From CAZEQD01 sp964514305 (GTDB taxonomy: Bacteria > Acidobacteriota > Aminicenantia > Aminicenantales > Aminicenantaceae), in contig CAZEQD010000009.1 in assembly GCA_964514305.1 (NCBI GenBank), forward strand, positions 1 through 54,686: 54,686 nucleotides of DNA, given 5' to 3'. Both the position numbers and the translations under genes were made by a program. The notes under the pieces were generated by a model. The model searched no databases, was not told the origin of the DNA, and saw only the letters and a program-made list of their open reading frames with translations. Positions 8,638 through 17,250 of the stretch are shown in pieces. The number at the start of each line of letters is the position of its first letter. Position 1 is the stretch's first letter.

Positions 8638-9443
8638 TGGCTTTTCTGATTCCTATCATAACTATGGGCGCTTTGGCGCTTTTGTTTTCTACTGGCTTAG
8701 TCTTTGCTTACAAAAAATTAAGAGTTTATGAAGACCCTAAAATTGAGGCTGTAGCGGCTGTTCTTCCTCAAGCCAATTGTGGAGCCTGCGGCTTTTCTGG
8801 TTGTAGGGGCTTTGCCGAAGCTGTGGTTAAAGGTCAGGCTGCCGTCAGCGGCTGTCCTGTGGGGGGAAAAGAAGTGGCCCAACGGATCGCTAATTTGCTG
8901 GGAGTTAAAGCTGAGCATACGGTCAGAAAAGTTGCTCGAGTCCATTGCCGAGGGACTTATCAAGCAGCCAAAGAAAAGGGTCAGTATCTAGGCCCGAAGA
9001 CCTGCCTGGCCTCCCACCTTATCGGCGGTAACAAACAATGCTTGTTTGGCTGCCTTGGCCTTGGTGACTGCGTCAGGGCTTGTTCCTTTGAGGCCATATA
9101 TATGAATCAAGACGGATTGCCGGTGGTTATTGAAGACAAGTGTACTGCTTGTGGTCAATGTGTGAATGCCTGCCCCCGTAACATTATTGAGCTCCATCCA
9201 GTTGATCAGCAAATATTGGTCTTCTGCCGCTCTGAAGACAGGGGGCCTCTGGCTCGTCGCCTCTGTAAAAACGCCTGCATTGCCTGTGGTATTTGTGTTA
9301 GAGCCTGCCCGGATGCTATAATTCTAGAGAATTACTTGGCTAAGATAATCGATTATAAAAAAATTGCCCCTGAGAAAATAGCTGAAATTGAAAAATGCCC
9401 AACAGGGGCTATCGGCCGTCTAAAAAAAGCAAATGAAAGATAG
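8637..9443 (+). CDS. rnfB: Rnf complex subunit RnfB
   Basis: Ferredoxin-type entry subunit of 268 residues. An N-terminal membrane anchor is followed by a four-Cys Fe-S domain (ANCGACGFSGCRGFAEA ... GCPVGG). A central segment with CRGTYQAA and CLFGCLGLGDCVRAC leads to two clear 4Fe-4S motifs, CTACGQCVNACP and CIACGICVRACP. The final CPTGAI completes a further cluster. The gene order C-D-G-E-A-B is that of Clostridium- and Acetobacterium-type rnf operons, not the gammaproteobacterial A-B-C-D-G-E order. Confidence 0.95.
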   Translation: MAFLIPIITMGALALLFSTGLVFAYKKLRVYEDPKIEAVAAVLPQANCGACGFSGCRGFAEAVVKGQAAVSGCPVGGKEVAQRIANLLGVKAEHTVRKVARVHCRGTYQAAKEKGQYLGPKTCLASHLIGGNKQCLFGCLGLGDCVRACSFEAIYMNQDGLPVVIEDKCTACGQCVNACPRNIIELHPVDQQILVFCRSEDRGPLARRLCKNACIACGICVRACPDAIILENYLAKIIDYKKIAPEKIAEIEKCPTGAIGRLKKANER

Positions 9444-9891
9444 CGGTGTGGTTCTAAAAACCAAGGAAGATCTGGCTGTGGTTAAAGTCGAATGTCTGGT
9501 CGAAACCTGTAGTCATTGTCAGGTCAAAAGCTTATGCACGGGCTCTAGTTCGCCCTCAGGCCAGCTTACAGTTAAAAATCCTCTTAAGGCCATGCCTGGA
9601 GATAAAGTTAAATTAGAAATCCCCGAGTCAAAATACAACAAAGCTCTTATTTTAATTTTTGCATCGTTAATTACAGCTTGTTTATTAGGCTTAGCTACAG
9701 GCTATCTTCTATCTCTTTGGCTTGCTTTACCTTCGCAAAAAGCAAGCCTCATTACTTTCTTCATTTTCATTATTCTTGCCTCCTTGGCTCTCTACCTCTA
9801 TTTTCGCCAAAGAAATAAAATTCTCTTTTATCCCGTCATTACTGATATCATCACCAAAGGAGATTTCAATGGACAGGCGTCAATTTCTTAA
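9433..9891 (+). CDS. RseC/MucC-family membrane protein
   Basis: A 152-residue protein with the RseC pattern: a small N-terminal domain with clustered cysteines (C-x4-C-x2-C-x5-C, around VECLVETCSHCQVKSLC), then two transmembrane helices (about 70-95 and 98-120) and a short tail. RseC is linked in other bacteria to the SoxR-reducing system and to sigma-E regulation, and RseC-like genes often neighbour rnf genes, which fits here. It overlaps the end of rnfB by 11 bases and the next gene by 23 bases, so it belongs to the operon. Its exact role with Rnf is inferred from context only. Confidence 0.8.
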   Translation: MKDSGVVLKTKEDLAVVKVECLVETCSHCQVKSLCTGSSSPSGQLTVKNPLKAMPGDKVKLEIPESKYNKALILIFASLITACLLGLATGYLLSLWLALPSQKASLITFFIFIILASLALYLYFRQRNKILFYPVITDIITKGDFNGQASIS

Positions 9892-10603
9892 GACACTTTG
9901 GGCTTGCTCCTTGGTAAGTCCTTTATTCTTGAGCTTTAAACCTTCCAAAAGACAGGCCTATCTTTACCTTGTCTCTGATTCTCCTCAAGATTATCTTCAT
10001 CTTCTGCTTGAAGAAATGAGAAAAAAAAGCCTAATTGCTGGTTCTCATTTTTTCCCGTCAAATGCTCAGGGCCCAATTTCTGACATCAAAAGGGTCCTAA
10101 GATTAAAGAATTGGCATTATAGCGAGAACCCTGGGCAGGCTAACTTTCTGATCTCTTTTAGAAAACTGCTTCTCCCCGTTAATCCCTCTTTTGTTCTTAT
10201 TAACCAAGGCCAAATTGTCGATATTCGAACCCATGCACTTCAGCCGCTTTGGCTTGCGCTTAATCGTAATTCTAATCCATCCTCTTTAATGACCATCGTC
10301 TCTTCTCAACCAAAAAAAGTCCTCTCCCATCCAGGCAATTATGTAAATGTTTATCTAGATGGTCGACACCTTAAAAAGCTACCATTAAACAAAGCAATTA
10401 CCGAACACTATAAAACAAGCCGTGGTTCAATCTCCATCCGTATTGATAATCATCAAGCTCAGGTTATTCGTTCTTCCTGTCGGCATCAAATCTGCCGTCT
10501 TACACCGCCTATCTCTTTGGCTGGAGAACGCCTCATTTGTGCTCCTAATCATTTTCTCTTAGAGGTTGAAGGGTCTCCGGAGCTAGATACGGTCATTGGC
10601 TAG
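9869..10603 (+). CDS. Tat-exported NusG domain II protein
   Basis: A 244-residue exported protein. The start at 9869 is fixed by AAGGAG seven bases upstream and by the immediate twin-arginine signal, MDRRQFLKTLWACS, with a hydrophobic stretch after it. The C-terminal 90 residues (from about 155) match the NusG domain II (NGN-II/PF07009-type) pattern: NVYLDGRHLKKLPL, then IRSSCRHQICRLT and AGERLICAPNHFLLEVEG. The middle region (about 30-150) is not recognised. Such domains in Rnf or ApbE gene neighbourhoods are known but their function is unclear. Its place between rseC and apbE suggests a role in periplasmic redox or flavinylation. Confidence 0.75.
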   Translation: MDRRQFLKTLWACSLVSPLFLSFKPSKRQAYLYLVSDSPQDYLHLLLEEMRKKSLIAGSHFFPSNAQGPISDIKRVLRLKNWHYSENPGQANFLISFRKLLLPVNPSFVLINQGQIVDIRTHALQPLWLALNRNSNPSSLMTIVSSQPKKVLSHPGNYVNVYLDGRHLKKLPLNKAITEHYKTSRGSISIRIDNHQAQVIRSSCRHQICRLTPPISLAGERLICAPNHFLLEVEGSPELDTVIG

Positions 10604-11534
10604 AAAATTTCTCTCTTTTTGCCTGCTTATTAGCTTTATAATAACCCTCAGCTGTTCTCCTAAAAGAAAATGGCAAACATCAACTTTTATTTATTTTGAT
10701 ACTGTTTGCCAGCTTAAAGTGCTTTGCCCCCCTGCTGATTTTAACCTCTATCGACGGCAGGTTCGAAGCATCTTTTCAGAAATTGAAGCTCATTTTTCTC
10801 CCGGTGTTAACGACCTAACCTCTCCTCTGGTACTAAAGTTATTTTCTGAAGCTTTTAAAATTTACAAAGACTCAAAAGGTGACTTTGACATCAGCGTCGG
10901 CCCTTTATCTAAAGCCTGGGGTTTTTTAGATAACACCTATCGAGTCCCTTCCAAAAATGAAATTAGCCGGATCTTGCCTCTTATAGGCATGGATAAAATT
11001 AAAAAAGAGAAAACAAAGCTGATTTTAAAAGACAAAATGAAATTAGATTGGGGAGCAATCGCTAAAGGCTACGGCTTAGACCTGGCCGCTACGTCTCTTC
11101 AAGAAAAAGGAATCAAGCGCGGTTTTATTAATGCTGGAGGTGATCTTTTCTGCTGGGGAAAGAATCCAGAAAATTCATCATGGAAAATAGGAGTGAAGCA
11201 TCCTCGGAAAAAAGGTTATTTGGCCATCCTGGCCATAAAGGATCTAGCGGCTGCTACTACTGGAGATTATCAGAGGTATTTTGAAATAAACGGCCAGCGC
11301 TATCATCATGTTTTTAATCCTCATACTGGCTATCCTGCTCAAGGCAAACAAAGCGTTACTGTTATCGGCCCTCAAGCTTCAACCTGCGACGCTCTGGCTA
11401 CAGCCCTTTTTATCAGTAGAAAACCTGAGATTATAATTAATAAATATCCCGATTTTGGGGCCTTTATCGTTTATTCAAATGGAAAAACATCTCTTCTTGG
11501 CAGATCTTTTGATATTCGTTTTCTTTCTAATTAA
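10596..11534 (+). CDS. apbE: FAD:protein FMN transferase ApbE (lipoprotein)
   Basis: A 312-residue flavin transferase that attaches FMN to Thr in [S/T]GAT motifs, the expected targets being RnfG and RnfD of this operon. A TTG start gives a lipoprotein signal with lipobox TLSC and Cys20. Family motifs follow in order: FIYFDTVCQLKV, DFDISVGPLSKAWGF, FINAGGDLFCWGKN, and HHVFNPHTGYPAQG with the DALATALF segment. The start overlaps the previous stop by eight bases. Its TAA lies in a TTAA that also supplies the stop of convergent dnaN. Confidence 0.94.
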   Translation: MARKFLSFCLLISFIITLSCSPKRKWQTSTFIYFDTVCQLKVLCPPADFNLYRRQVRSIFSEIEAHFSPGVNDLTSPLVLKLFSEAFKIYKDSKGDFDISVGPLSKAWGFLDNTYRVPSKNEISRILPLIGMDKIKKEKTKLILKDKMKLDWGAIAKGYGLDLAATSLQEKGIKRGFINAGGDLFCWGKNPENSSWKIGVKHPRKKGYLAILAIKDLAAATTGDYQRYFEINGQRYHHVFNPHTGYPAQGKQSVTVIGPQASTCDALATALFISRKPEIIINKYPDFGAFIVYSNGKTSLLGRSFDIRFLSN

Positions 11535-12631
11535 ATTTTCATAGGCATTAGAACATATATATATTTAATATCATCATCTACTTCTGGCTTAACCAAAGCA
11601 GCGCTATTCTCATCTTTAAGTTCAAACCTAATTTTATCTGATTTAGCTGTATTTAAGAAATCAAGCAGGTATTGTGAATTAAAACCAATTTCAAGTTCTT
11701 GACCACTATAATCTATATAAACCTTATCTTTAGCTTCCCCTATCTCTGGATTGGAAGAAAAAAGTCTGAGTTGATTTTCCTCTATAAAAAATTTAATACC
11801 TCTTGATCTCTCTGTGGATAATAGAGCAACTCTTTTTATGGCATCAATTATTTCATCTCTTGAAACTAAGAAAATATTTGGATTATCTTTTGGTATGACA
11901 GCTTCATAATTAGGAAACTTTCCTTCAATTATTCTTGAAATTAATGTTTTATTTTTAACTTTAAAAAAAAGATTGTTCTCATCTAAATCAAATTCTAATT
12001 GTTCATTATCAAATTTTCTTAATTCTCCCAAAGTTTTTTTAGATATAATAACTTTTATTTCTTGTTCTATATTCATCTTATCTATATTTTTAGCTGTATA
12101 AGCTAACCTATGTCCATCTGTGCTAACCATATGTATTGAGTTATTTTTTAATATCATTAAGGCTCCATTAAGGTAATATCTTTGCTCTTGAGCAATGGCA
12201 AAGTAGACCCTTTCTGTCATCTCTTTAAATACATTTAAGGGAATGTTTATTTTTTTATCGAACTTAGGTTCTGGTACTTGGGGAAAATCCTCTTTAGGTA
12301 AACAAAGTATTTTAAATTCACTCTCTCCTGATTTTATCTCCATCAAAAGATCACCGCCTTCTTTAAATTCAACTTTTTGTTTTTCTTTTAATGATTTAAC
12401 TATTTCAAATAATTTTTTACCTGAAACAGTAATTGACCCCTGCTGTTCAATATCTGCTGGAAAATGACTTTTTAAACCAACTTCGAGATCTGTTCCAGTT
12501 AAATTTATCTCTTTTTCTGAAACCTCAACTAAAATATTAGCCAAAATAGGCATTGTATTTCTCTTCTCGACAATTCCTTGCAGATGTTGAAGCTCATCCA
12601 TGATCTTTTCTTTCTCAATTGAAAATTTCAT
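11531..12631 (-). CDS. dnaN: DNA polymerase III beta sliding clamp
   Basis: A 366-residue processivity clamp. The N-terminus (MKFSIEKEKIMDELQHLQGIVEKRNTMPILANIL split over the first strand and helix), the central STDGHRLA motif and the C-terminal YIYVLMPMKI are all family hallmarks. It follows dnaA on the same strand after a 123-base spacer; recF and gyrB are not seen in this window. Base composition is strikingly AT-rich relative to neighbours: 11941-12000 has 9 G+C of 60 and 12001-12060 has 11 of 60. The protein is correspondingly rich in Lys, Asn, Ile and Glu. The stop codon overlaps that of convergent apbE. Confidence 0.96.
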   Translation of the reverse strand: MKFSIEKEKIMDELQHLQGIVEKRNTMPILANILVEVSEKEINLTGTDLEVGLKSHFPADIEQQGSITVSGKKLFEIVKSLKEKQKVEFKEGGDLLMEIKSGESEFKILCLPKEDFPQVPEPKFDKKINIPLNVFKEMTERVYFAIAQEQRYYLNGALMILKNNSIHMVSTDGHRLAYTAKNIDKMNIEQEIKVIISKKTLGELRKFDNEQLEFDLDENNLFFKVKNKTLISRIIEGKFPNYEAVIPKDNPNIFLVSRDEIIDAIKRVALLSTERSRGIKFFIEENQLRLFSSNPEIGEAKDKVYIDYSGQELEIGFNSQYLLDFLNTAKSDKIRFELKDENSAALVKPEVDDDIKYIYVLMPMKI

Positions 12632-12754
12632 CGGCCACCTTCCTTGTTATTATGTTGGTATTTACTTATTAATTATATTAATAATATATAAATGAAAATT
12701 TAACAATAATAAATATTTATAAAAAGTCGATATCTTTTTTATTTTATTGATAAT
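12632..12754 (-). other. AT-rich dnaA-dnaN spacer
   Basis: A 123-base spacer made almost entirely of A and T, apart from the dnaN ribosome-binding region (AAGGAAGG-like on the minus strand near 12640). No ORF or clear terminator is present. It could hold a dnaN promoter or a DNA unwinding element for the nearby origin. Confidence 0.4.
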
Positions 12755-14086
12755 TCAATGAATAGAATTAATTAATATGTTTATTTCTTTGTTGAATTCT
12801 GGATTCTGGGCTATTAATTTTTCAATTTTTCTGATACTATGGATGACAGTTGTATGATGTTTACCTCCAAACTTTCTGCCAATTTCTGGAAGAGAATTAC
12901 TCGTTAATTCTTTAGCTAAATACATAGCAATTTGGCGTGGAAAAGAAATTTTTGGCGAGTTATTTTTAGACTTAAGTTGGGAAAGCTTTATTTTAAATTT
13001 GTGACAAATTATTTTTTGAATTTTTTCTATAGTTACAGCCCTAGAAGCTATATCTAACAGGCCTTTTAGTGCTTCTTTGGCAATATCTAGATCTATTTTT
13101 TTCCCCTTCAAAGATGAATAAGCTATAACTCGGCGTAAATATCCTTCTAATTCTCTGATGTTTGATTGGACCTTATCAGCAATATAAAGGGCCACGGTTT
13201 CCGGTAATTCAATTCCCTCAAGCTGGGATTTCTTTTTTAGAATTGCAATTCTGGTTTCTATATCAGGGGGTTTCAGGTCGGCTATAAGACCCCATTCAAA
13301 ACGGGAGCTGAATCTTTCTTCGAGATTAGGAATTTCTTTTGGAGGACAATCACTGGAAATAACTATTTGTTTCTGACTATCATAAAGATGGTTAAAGGTG
13401 TGGAAAAATTCTTCCTTTGTCCTTTCTCTACCTGATAGATAATGAATATCATCCATAAGAAGAACATCAACGCTTCTATATTTCTGACGAAAATTCAATA
13501 TTTTTCCGTATTGAAGATGATTGATAAGATCATTCATAAATTTTTCGGTGGTAATGTAAAGAATTTTTAGGCGGCGGTTATTGTTTAAAGTATAATGGCC
13601 GATAGCGTTCATAAGATGAGTTTTGCCTAGGCCGGCTCCGCCATAAATATAGAGAGGATTATATGATTGGGCCGGATTTTTAGCAACAGCTAGAGCTGCG
13701 GCCTGAGCAAATTGATTACAGGAGCCAACGACAAAATTTTCGAATGTATAATTGGGATTTAAATTAGGATTTAGCAGGGCCCCACTTTTTTGACGACGTT
13801 CTAATGGGGAACGACGAATAAAAGGGGATGGTTTTTCATCATAGATATATTTTATTTCTAAACTTTTACCAAAAATATCCTGACAGCACTTATTTATAAG
13901 GCGGGAATAATGAAAAGAAAGCCAGTCTTTAAAATACGAATTGGGCACTTTAACGTAAATTGCTTCTGCTTCTTGTCCAATATAAGTTGTCGGCTCGAAC
14001 CATGTTTCAAAGCTGTTATTATCAACCTGATTTCGCAAAGAGTTAATTATTTTGAGCCAAGGGTTTTGTTTTTGTTGAGGTTCCAT
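12755..14086 (-). CDS. dnaA: chromosomal replication initiator DnaA
   Basis: A 443-residue initiator ATPase with all domains. Domain I runs from the start (NPWLKIINSLRNQV ... FETWFEPT), followed by a short domain II (about 85-110). Domain III has Walker A GGAGLGKTH at 149-157 and Walker B VDVLLMDDIHYL with Asp212-Asp213. Domain IV ends with the DnaA-box-binding signature GGKHHTTVIHSIRKI. The start codon is followed upstream by DnaA-box-like sites and a good sigma70-type promoter, so autoregulation is likely. It is followed by dnaN on the same strand. Confidence 0.97.
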   Translation of the reverse strand: MEPQQKQNPWLKIINSLRNQVDNNSFETWFEPTTYIGQEAEAIYVKVPNSYFKDWLSFHYSRLINKCCQDIFGKSLEIKYIYDEKPSPFIRRSPLERRQKSGALLNPNLNPNYTFENFVVGSCNQFAQAAALAVAKNPAQSYNPLYIYGGAGLGKTHLMNAIGHYTLNNNRRLKILYITTEKFMNDLINHLQYGKILNFRQKYRSVDVLLMDDIHYLSGRERTKEEFFHTFNHLYDSQKQIVISSDCPPKEIPNLEERFSSRFEWGLIADLKPPDIETRIAILKKKSQLEGIELPETVALYIADKVQSNIRELEGYLRRVIAYSSLKGKKIDLDIAKEALKGLLDIASRAVTIEKIQKIICHKFKIKLSQLKSKNNSPKISFPRQIAMYLAKELTSNSLPEIGRKFGGKHHTTVIHSIRKIEKLIAQNPEFNKEINILINSIH

Positions 14087-14099
14087 TTAAATATATTGG

Positions 14100-14131
14100 A
14101 TTTCCACAGATTTTTCCACAGCTGTGGAAAA
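14100..14131 (-). promoter_or_regulatory. DnaA-box cluster in dnaA leader
   Basis: Three DnaA-box-like sites, two of them arranged as the palindrome TTTTCCACAG/CTGTGGAAAA at 14112-14131. They lie between the predicted dnaA transcription start (about 14165) and the dnaA ATG at 14086, a position suited to autorepression by DnaA. Confidence 0.6.
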
Positions 14132-14171
14132 CCTTCTTTGCTATTTTAAATGACGAAGAGAAGGCTAGCCT

Positions 14172-14200
14172 ATAATAGCATTCTCAAAATTTGATTTCAA
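14172..14200 (-). promoter_or_regulatory. sigma70-type promoter of dnaA
   Basis: Read on the minus strand: TTGAAA (14200-14195), a 17-base spacer, then TATTAT (14177-14172). Transcription would start near 14165 and cross the DnaA boxes before the dnaA start codon. Confidence 0.55.
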
Positions 14201-14283
14201 GGTATTTGTTGTAGAGAAATTATCTTTTTTTTGTTTTTTTTAATTATTACAAATTAAGAAATAATTTTCCAGAGAAGTGGCTA

Positions 14284-17238
14284 TTAAAAATCAAACCCTA
14301 TCCAGAATTTTGTTTCAAATTTTCCGATAACGTCAATATCAAATGGTTTGGAGAAATCTGGAATCTCTAACCTTTTAACAAATTCTAGGTGGAGAGGCAT
14401 ACCAAGTAAGAAGAACTCGAAACCATAGCCGTAAGAACCGATAGCTTCTGCAATGGCAAAGGGATAATTGGGATCGCCAGTATATCGGTAAAACCTAGCA
14501 GGATAGCCTTTGAGTTTGGAGCGAGCTAAATCAAAAAAGAAAACACCACGTACAGGGCCAAGGGAACCGATTAAAGTCGAAGCAGCATTGACTAAAGGAA
14601 ACCGTAGCTCTAGGTTGGCAAACCAGCCTTCATTGGCCACAATATTAAAATAATGAGCTGACCGCACCTGGTTATTGCCGCCAAAGTAAAAAATATAAGG
14701 ATTTTTCCCACGGCTAGCAAAACCCTGGAAACGAGCTGCTAAGAGGACATCCGCCCCAATATAGAGATATTGCCTTAAATCTGCTTCGACCGTAGTATTC
14801 TGGAAAAAGCTGCTGGATACAGGAATAGATTGGGCGAAAGATAAGCGGAAAGTATTACCAGCAGCCGGCCCATAAGGTTTAAAATGGGTGGTTTCTCCGA
14901 CTAAAGAAAATGAGGCAGAAAGAAGGTTACCGTTCCAGAATTGACTGTAGCGGCGTCCGGAGTAAAAGAGCAGTTCATTCATAAAAGGATCATAAAAGTC
15001 TTCTGAATAGTGAAAGAAGCCAAGAGAGGCCTCCAAACGATAGTAGCGGTTGAAAGGATAATAAGAACTAATATTGAGACCTGATATCTTCCGTCTAGCA
15101 ATAGCATCCCGGTAGGATAAAAAATTATAGAAGCTGGGATCGTAATAAGCATAAGGAGGATAGTAAAACTGCGTATATTGAAAAGCAGAAGCCATGTATT
15201 GAAATCTTCGGCTTTGATTTATATAGGCAAGGTAATAAGAACGAAAACTTCGGACTTGGTAGGCCATAATAAAGAAAGTATGATCAGCCAGAAGATCGGT
15301 AAAAGTTATGGCTGAACCACCATAAATAGATCCGTCTGTAGAGACAATTGTATCAACGGGAGGCCGGGAAGCCAGATAAAGCTTACTTATTCCCTTATAA
15401 GGCTTTATTTTGTCCTTCTTAATATTTAAACTAACCGCAGGCTTAAATCTCTGGTAGCCCTTGGGAGGTGCTTTTTCTTCAAAGCTTATTTTTTTGACAA
15501 AGGTGCCTTCAAGTTCGCTTTTGTAAATCTGGAAGGCTCCTTTATTGAAAGAAGAAAAAATAACCATATTGGGTTTATTAGGAAGAGGAATGGGCATAAA
15601 GTTGCCAGTTCTAACATCTGTATAGCGGATTAGGTCTCCTGTTTCTAAATTTAGCGAATAAAGGTTGAAAGCGCCTCTCATGTCCCCGGAAAAATATATT
15701 AATTTGCCATCGGGAGAAAAGTGAGGAGTAATGGTGTTGCCTCGGCCAAAAGTGAGCTGAGTTTTTTTTCGGATGTTATTCAGAGGCGAAAGGAAAAGCT
15801 TGTCGTAAGTGTCAACATGGATGGAATAAGCAACATATTTCCCATCTGGAGAAACGACAGGAGCTTTTTCAAAGAGATCGTCTTGAGACAGATTGAGCGT
15901 TTTTTCGGTCTCCAGGTTTAATTTGAATATATCGTGAATACCTTCATGAAAAGCTGTAAAGAGGAGCTCTTGTCCGTTGGGGAGAAAGCAGGGTGAAGCC
16001 GGTTGATCATAGGGAATTTTAATCCGACGCAAGGTCTTGCCGCTTAAGGCACTGACAATAAAAAGAGAGTGTTTATGCCCGGCCCTAGCAAAAAAAACTA
16101 TTCTATCTCCATCCGGTGACCAGGCCAAGTCACTGCCGGCCGAAGGGTCAATTTCATATTTGATGTGTTCATATTTAGTGGTGTACCCCTTGGTAATATT
16201 TTTTATGGGAGAACCGTCTTTGGTGGAAAAGAGAACAATATCAATATCGCTATCTTTAATGTTAGCTGTCAGAACAGCCACTATATCCCCTGAAGGAGAA
16301 ACAGAATGGGAGAGAGCGAAATAATAAGGATTAATTGGAAATTCAGGGCCGATAGGCAGGCTGTAGTCTTCAGGATTATCTCTTAGCAGAAAATCTTTAA
16401 ATCTCTGACGGAGATACTTTTTAAATTCGTAATTAAATTCCTTAGGATTTTGGTTAAAAGCTCTCTTTAATGGCTCTTTTCTGCCCAGCATGGGAAAATT
16501 TGAGAGAGAGTGCCAGAACTCTCTGATACCTGTTTTGCCGTGTTTAGACTCAATGAATTCAAACATAGCGTGGCCAAAATCATACTCAGGAGGACGAGGC
16601 AAAGGATAGCGCGAGTAAAGCTGCCCTGATTTATTTAGCTCGGGGATGCGGTCGTTGAGAACGGTATCTCTTAGTATAAGAGAAGACCAAGAGGACCAGT
16701 GGCGAGTATTATATTCAGCGAAACCTTCCATAATCCAGCCAGGAGGTTGACGGACTGCATACAAGGCACCTCCAGGAGAGCCCCAGAGGAGGTCGTATTC
16801 AAAAATGTGGGTTAATTCGTGTTCAATCAAATGTTGGATTTCATCCAGGGCCATATCACCTTGGATAACCACCCGGTAGAGGATAGGCTCGGCTACTCCC
16901 AGAACTCCTTCCGGCAGTTGAAAAAGGTTGGTTTGCTCAAAGTCAGTTGAAGTTTTGTAGTAAATTAAAGGCACAGTAGCTGATAGTTGATGCTTGAGTG
17001 TATGGCTCAATCTTTGATAAGCACTTTCAGCCATTTCAGCTATATTCTTTAAAAGCTGCATATCCTGAACATAATAATATATATCGAAATGGTCAGTTTG
17101 ATAGTGGCTCCAATCGAATTTTTCATAGAGGACCTTATTCTTGCCATAGTAAGGATAGTAAATGACCTGGGCTAAAGCTCCTTGAGCTAAAAAGCTTAAA
17201 AAAATGACGACAGAAATATATTTTATAAGATGTTTCAT
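14284..17238 (-). CDS. exported metallopeptidase-like / PD40 propeller / outer-membrane beta-barrel protein, 984 aa
   Basis: A 984-residue exported protein with a cleavable signal peptide (about 1-23, ending AQGALAQ). Residues 40-300 resemble a gluzincin metallopeptidase domain: HELTH at 140-144 and the downstream GWIMEGFAEY, which supplies the usual third zinc ligand. Residues 310-600 contain WD40/PD40 TolB-like blades (AWSPDGDRIVFFARAGHKHS, VSPDGKYVAYS, FSPDGKLIYFSGD). The remainder (about 640-984) is Tyr/Phe-rich with alternating strands and resembles a BamA/Omp85-like barrel ending in WIGFDF, with a terminal Phe. It is the first of a set with two lipoprotein genes. The substrate is unknown. 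Confidence 0.75.
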   Translation of the reverse strand: MKHLIKYISVVIFLSFLAQGALAQVIYYPYYGKNKVLYEKFDWSHYQTDHFDIYYYVQDMQLLKNIAEMAESAYQRLSHTLKHQLSATVPLIYYKTSTDFEQTNLFQLPEGVLGVAEPILYRVVIQGDMALDEIQHLIEHELTHIFEYDLLWGSPGGALYAVRQPPGWIMEGFAEYNTRHWSSWSSLILRDTVLNDRIPELNKSGQLYSRYPLPRPPEYDFGHAMFEFIESKHGKTGIREFWHSLSNFPMLGRKEPLKRAFNQNPKEFNYEFKKYLRQRFKDFLLRDNPEDYSLPIGPEFPINPYYFALSHSVSPSGDIVAVLTANIKDSDIDIVLFSTKDGSPIKNITKGYTTKYEHIKYEIDPSAGSDLAWSPDGDRIVFFARAGHKHSLFIVSALSGKTLRRIKIPYDQPASPCFLPNGQELLFTAFHEGIHDIFKLNLETEKTLNLSQDDLFEKAPVVSPDGKYVAYSIHVDTYDKLFLSPLNNIRKKTQLTFGRGNTITPHFSPDGKLIYFSGDMRGAFNLYSLNLETGDLIRYTDVRTGNFMPIPLPNKPNMVIFSSFNKGAFQIYKSELEGTFVKKISFEEKAPPKGYQRFKPAVSLNIKKDKIKPYKGISKLYLASRPPVDTIVSTDGSIYGGSAITFTDLLADHTFFIMAYQVRSFRSYYLAYINQSRRFQYMASAFQYTQFYYPPYAYYDPSFYNFLSYRDAIARRKISGLNISSYYPFNRYYRLEASLGFFHYSEDFYDPFMNELLFYSGRRYSQFWNGNLLSASFSLVGETTHFKPYGPAAGNTFRLSFAQSIPVSSSFFQNTTVEADLRQYLYIGADVLLAARFQGFASRGKNPYIFYFGGNNQVRSAHYFNIVANEGWFANLELRFPLVNAASTLIGSLGPVRGVFFFDLARSKLKGYPARFYRYTGDPNYPFAIAEAIGSYGYGFEFFLLGMPLHLEFVKRLEIPDFSKPFDIDVIGKFETKFWIGFDF

Positions 17239-17250
17239 TTGAGCTCCTTT

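Larger units (their letters stand above)
14087..14283. other. oriC: candidate replication origin (oriC)
   Basis: The 197-base region upstream of dnaA holds DnaA-box-like 9-mers: ATTTCCACA at 14100-14108, TTTTCCACA at 14112-14120 and its inverted partner TGTGGAAAA at 14123-14131. The last two form a perfect 20-base palindrome. An AT-rich tract at about 14220-14268 could serve as an unwinding element; a second AT-rich candidate is the dnaA-dnaN spacer. The boxes differ from TTATCCACA at one or two positions. Location next to dnaA supports the call; GC-skew analysis of the full replicon was not possible. Confidence 0.6.

Noticed and set aside
9722..9868. N-terminal extension of the NusG-II protein
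   Set aside because: These 49 codons lie out of frame within the RseC-like gene and have no family support; the ATG at 9869 has a strong ribosome-binding site and a Tat signal.
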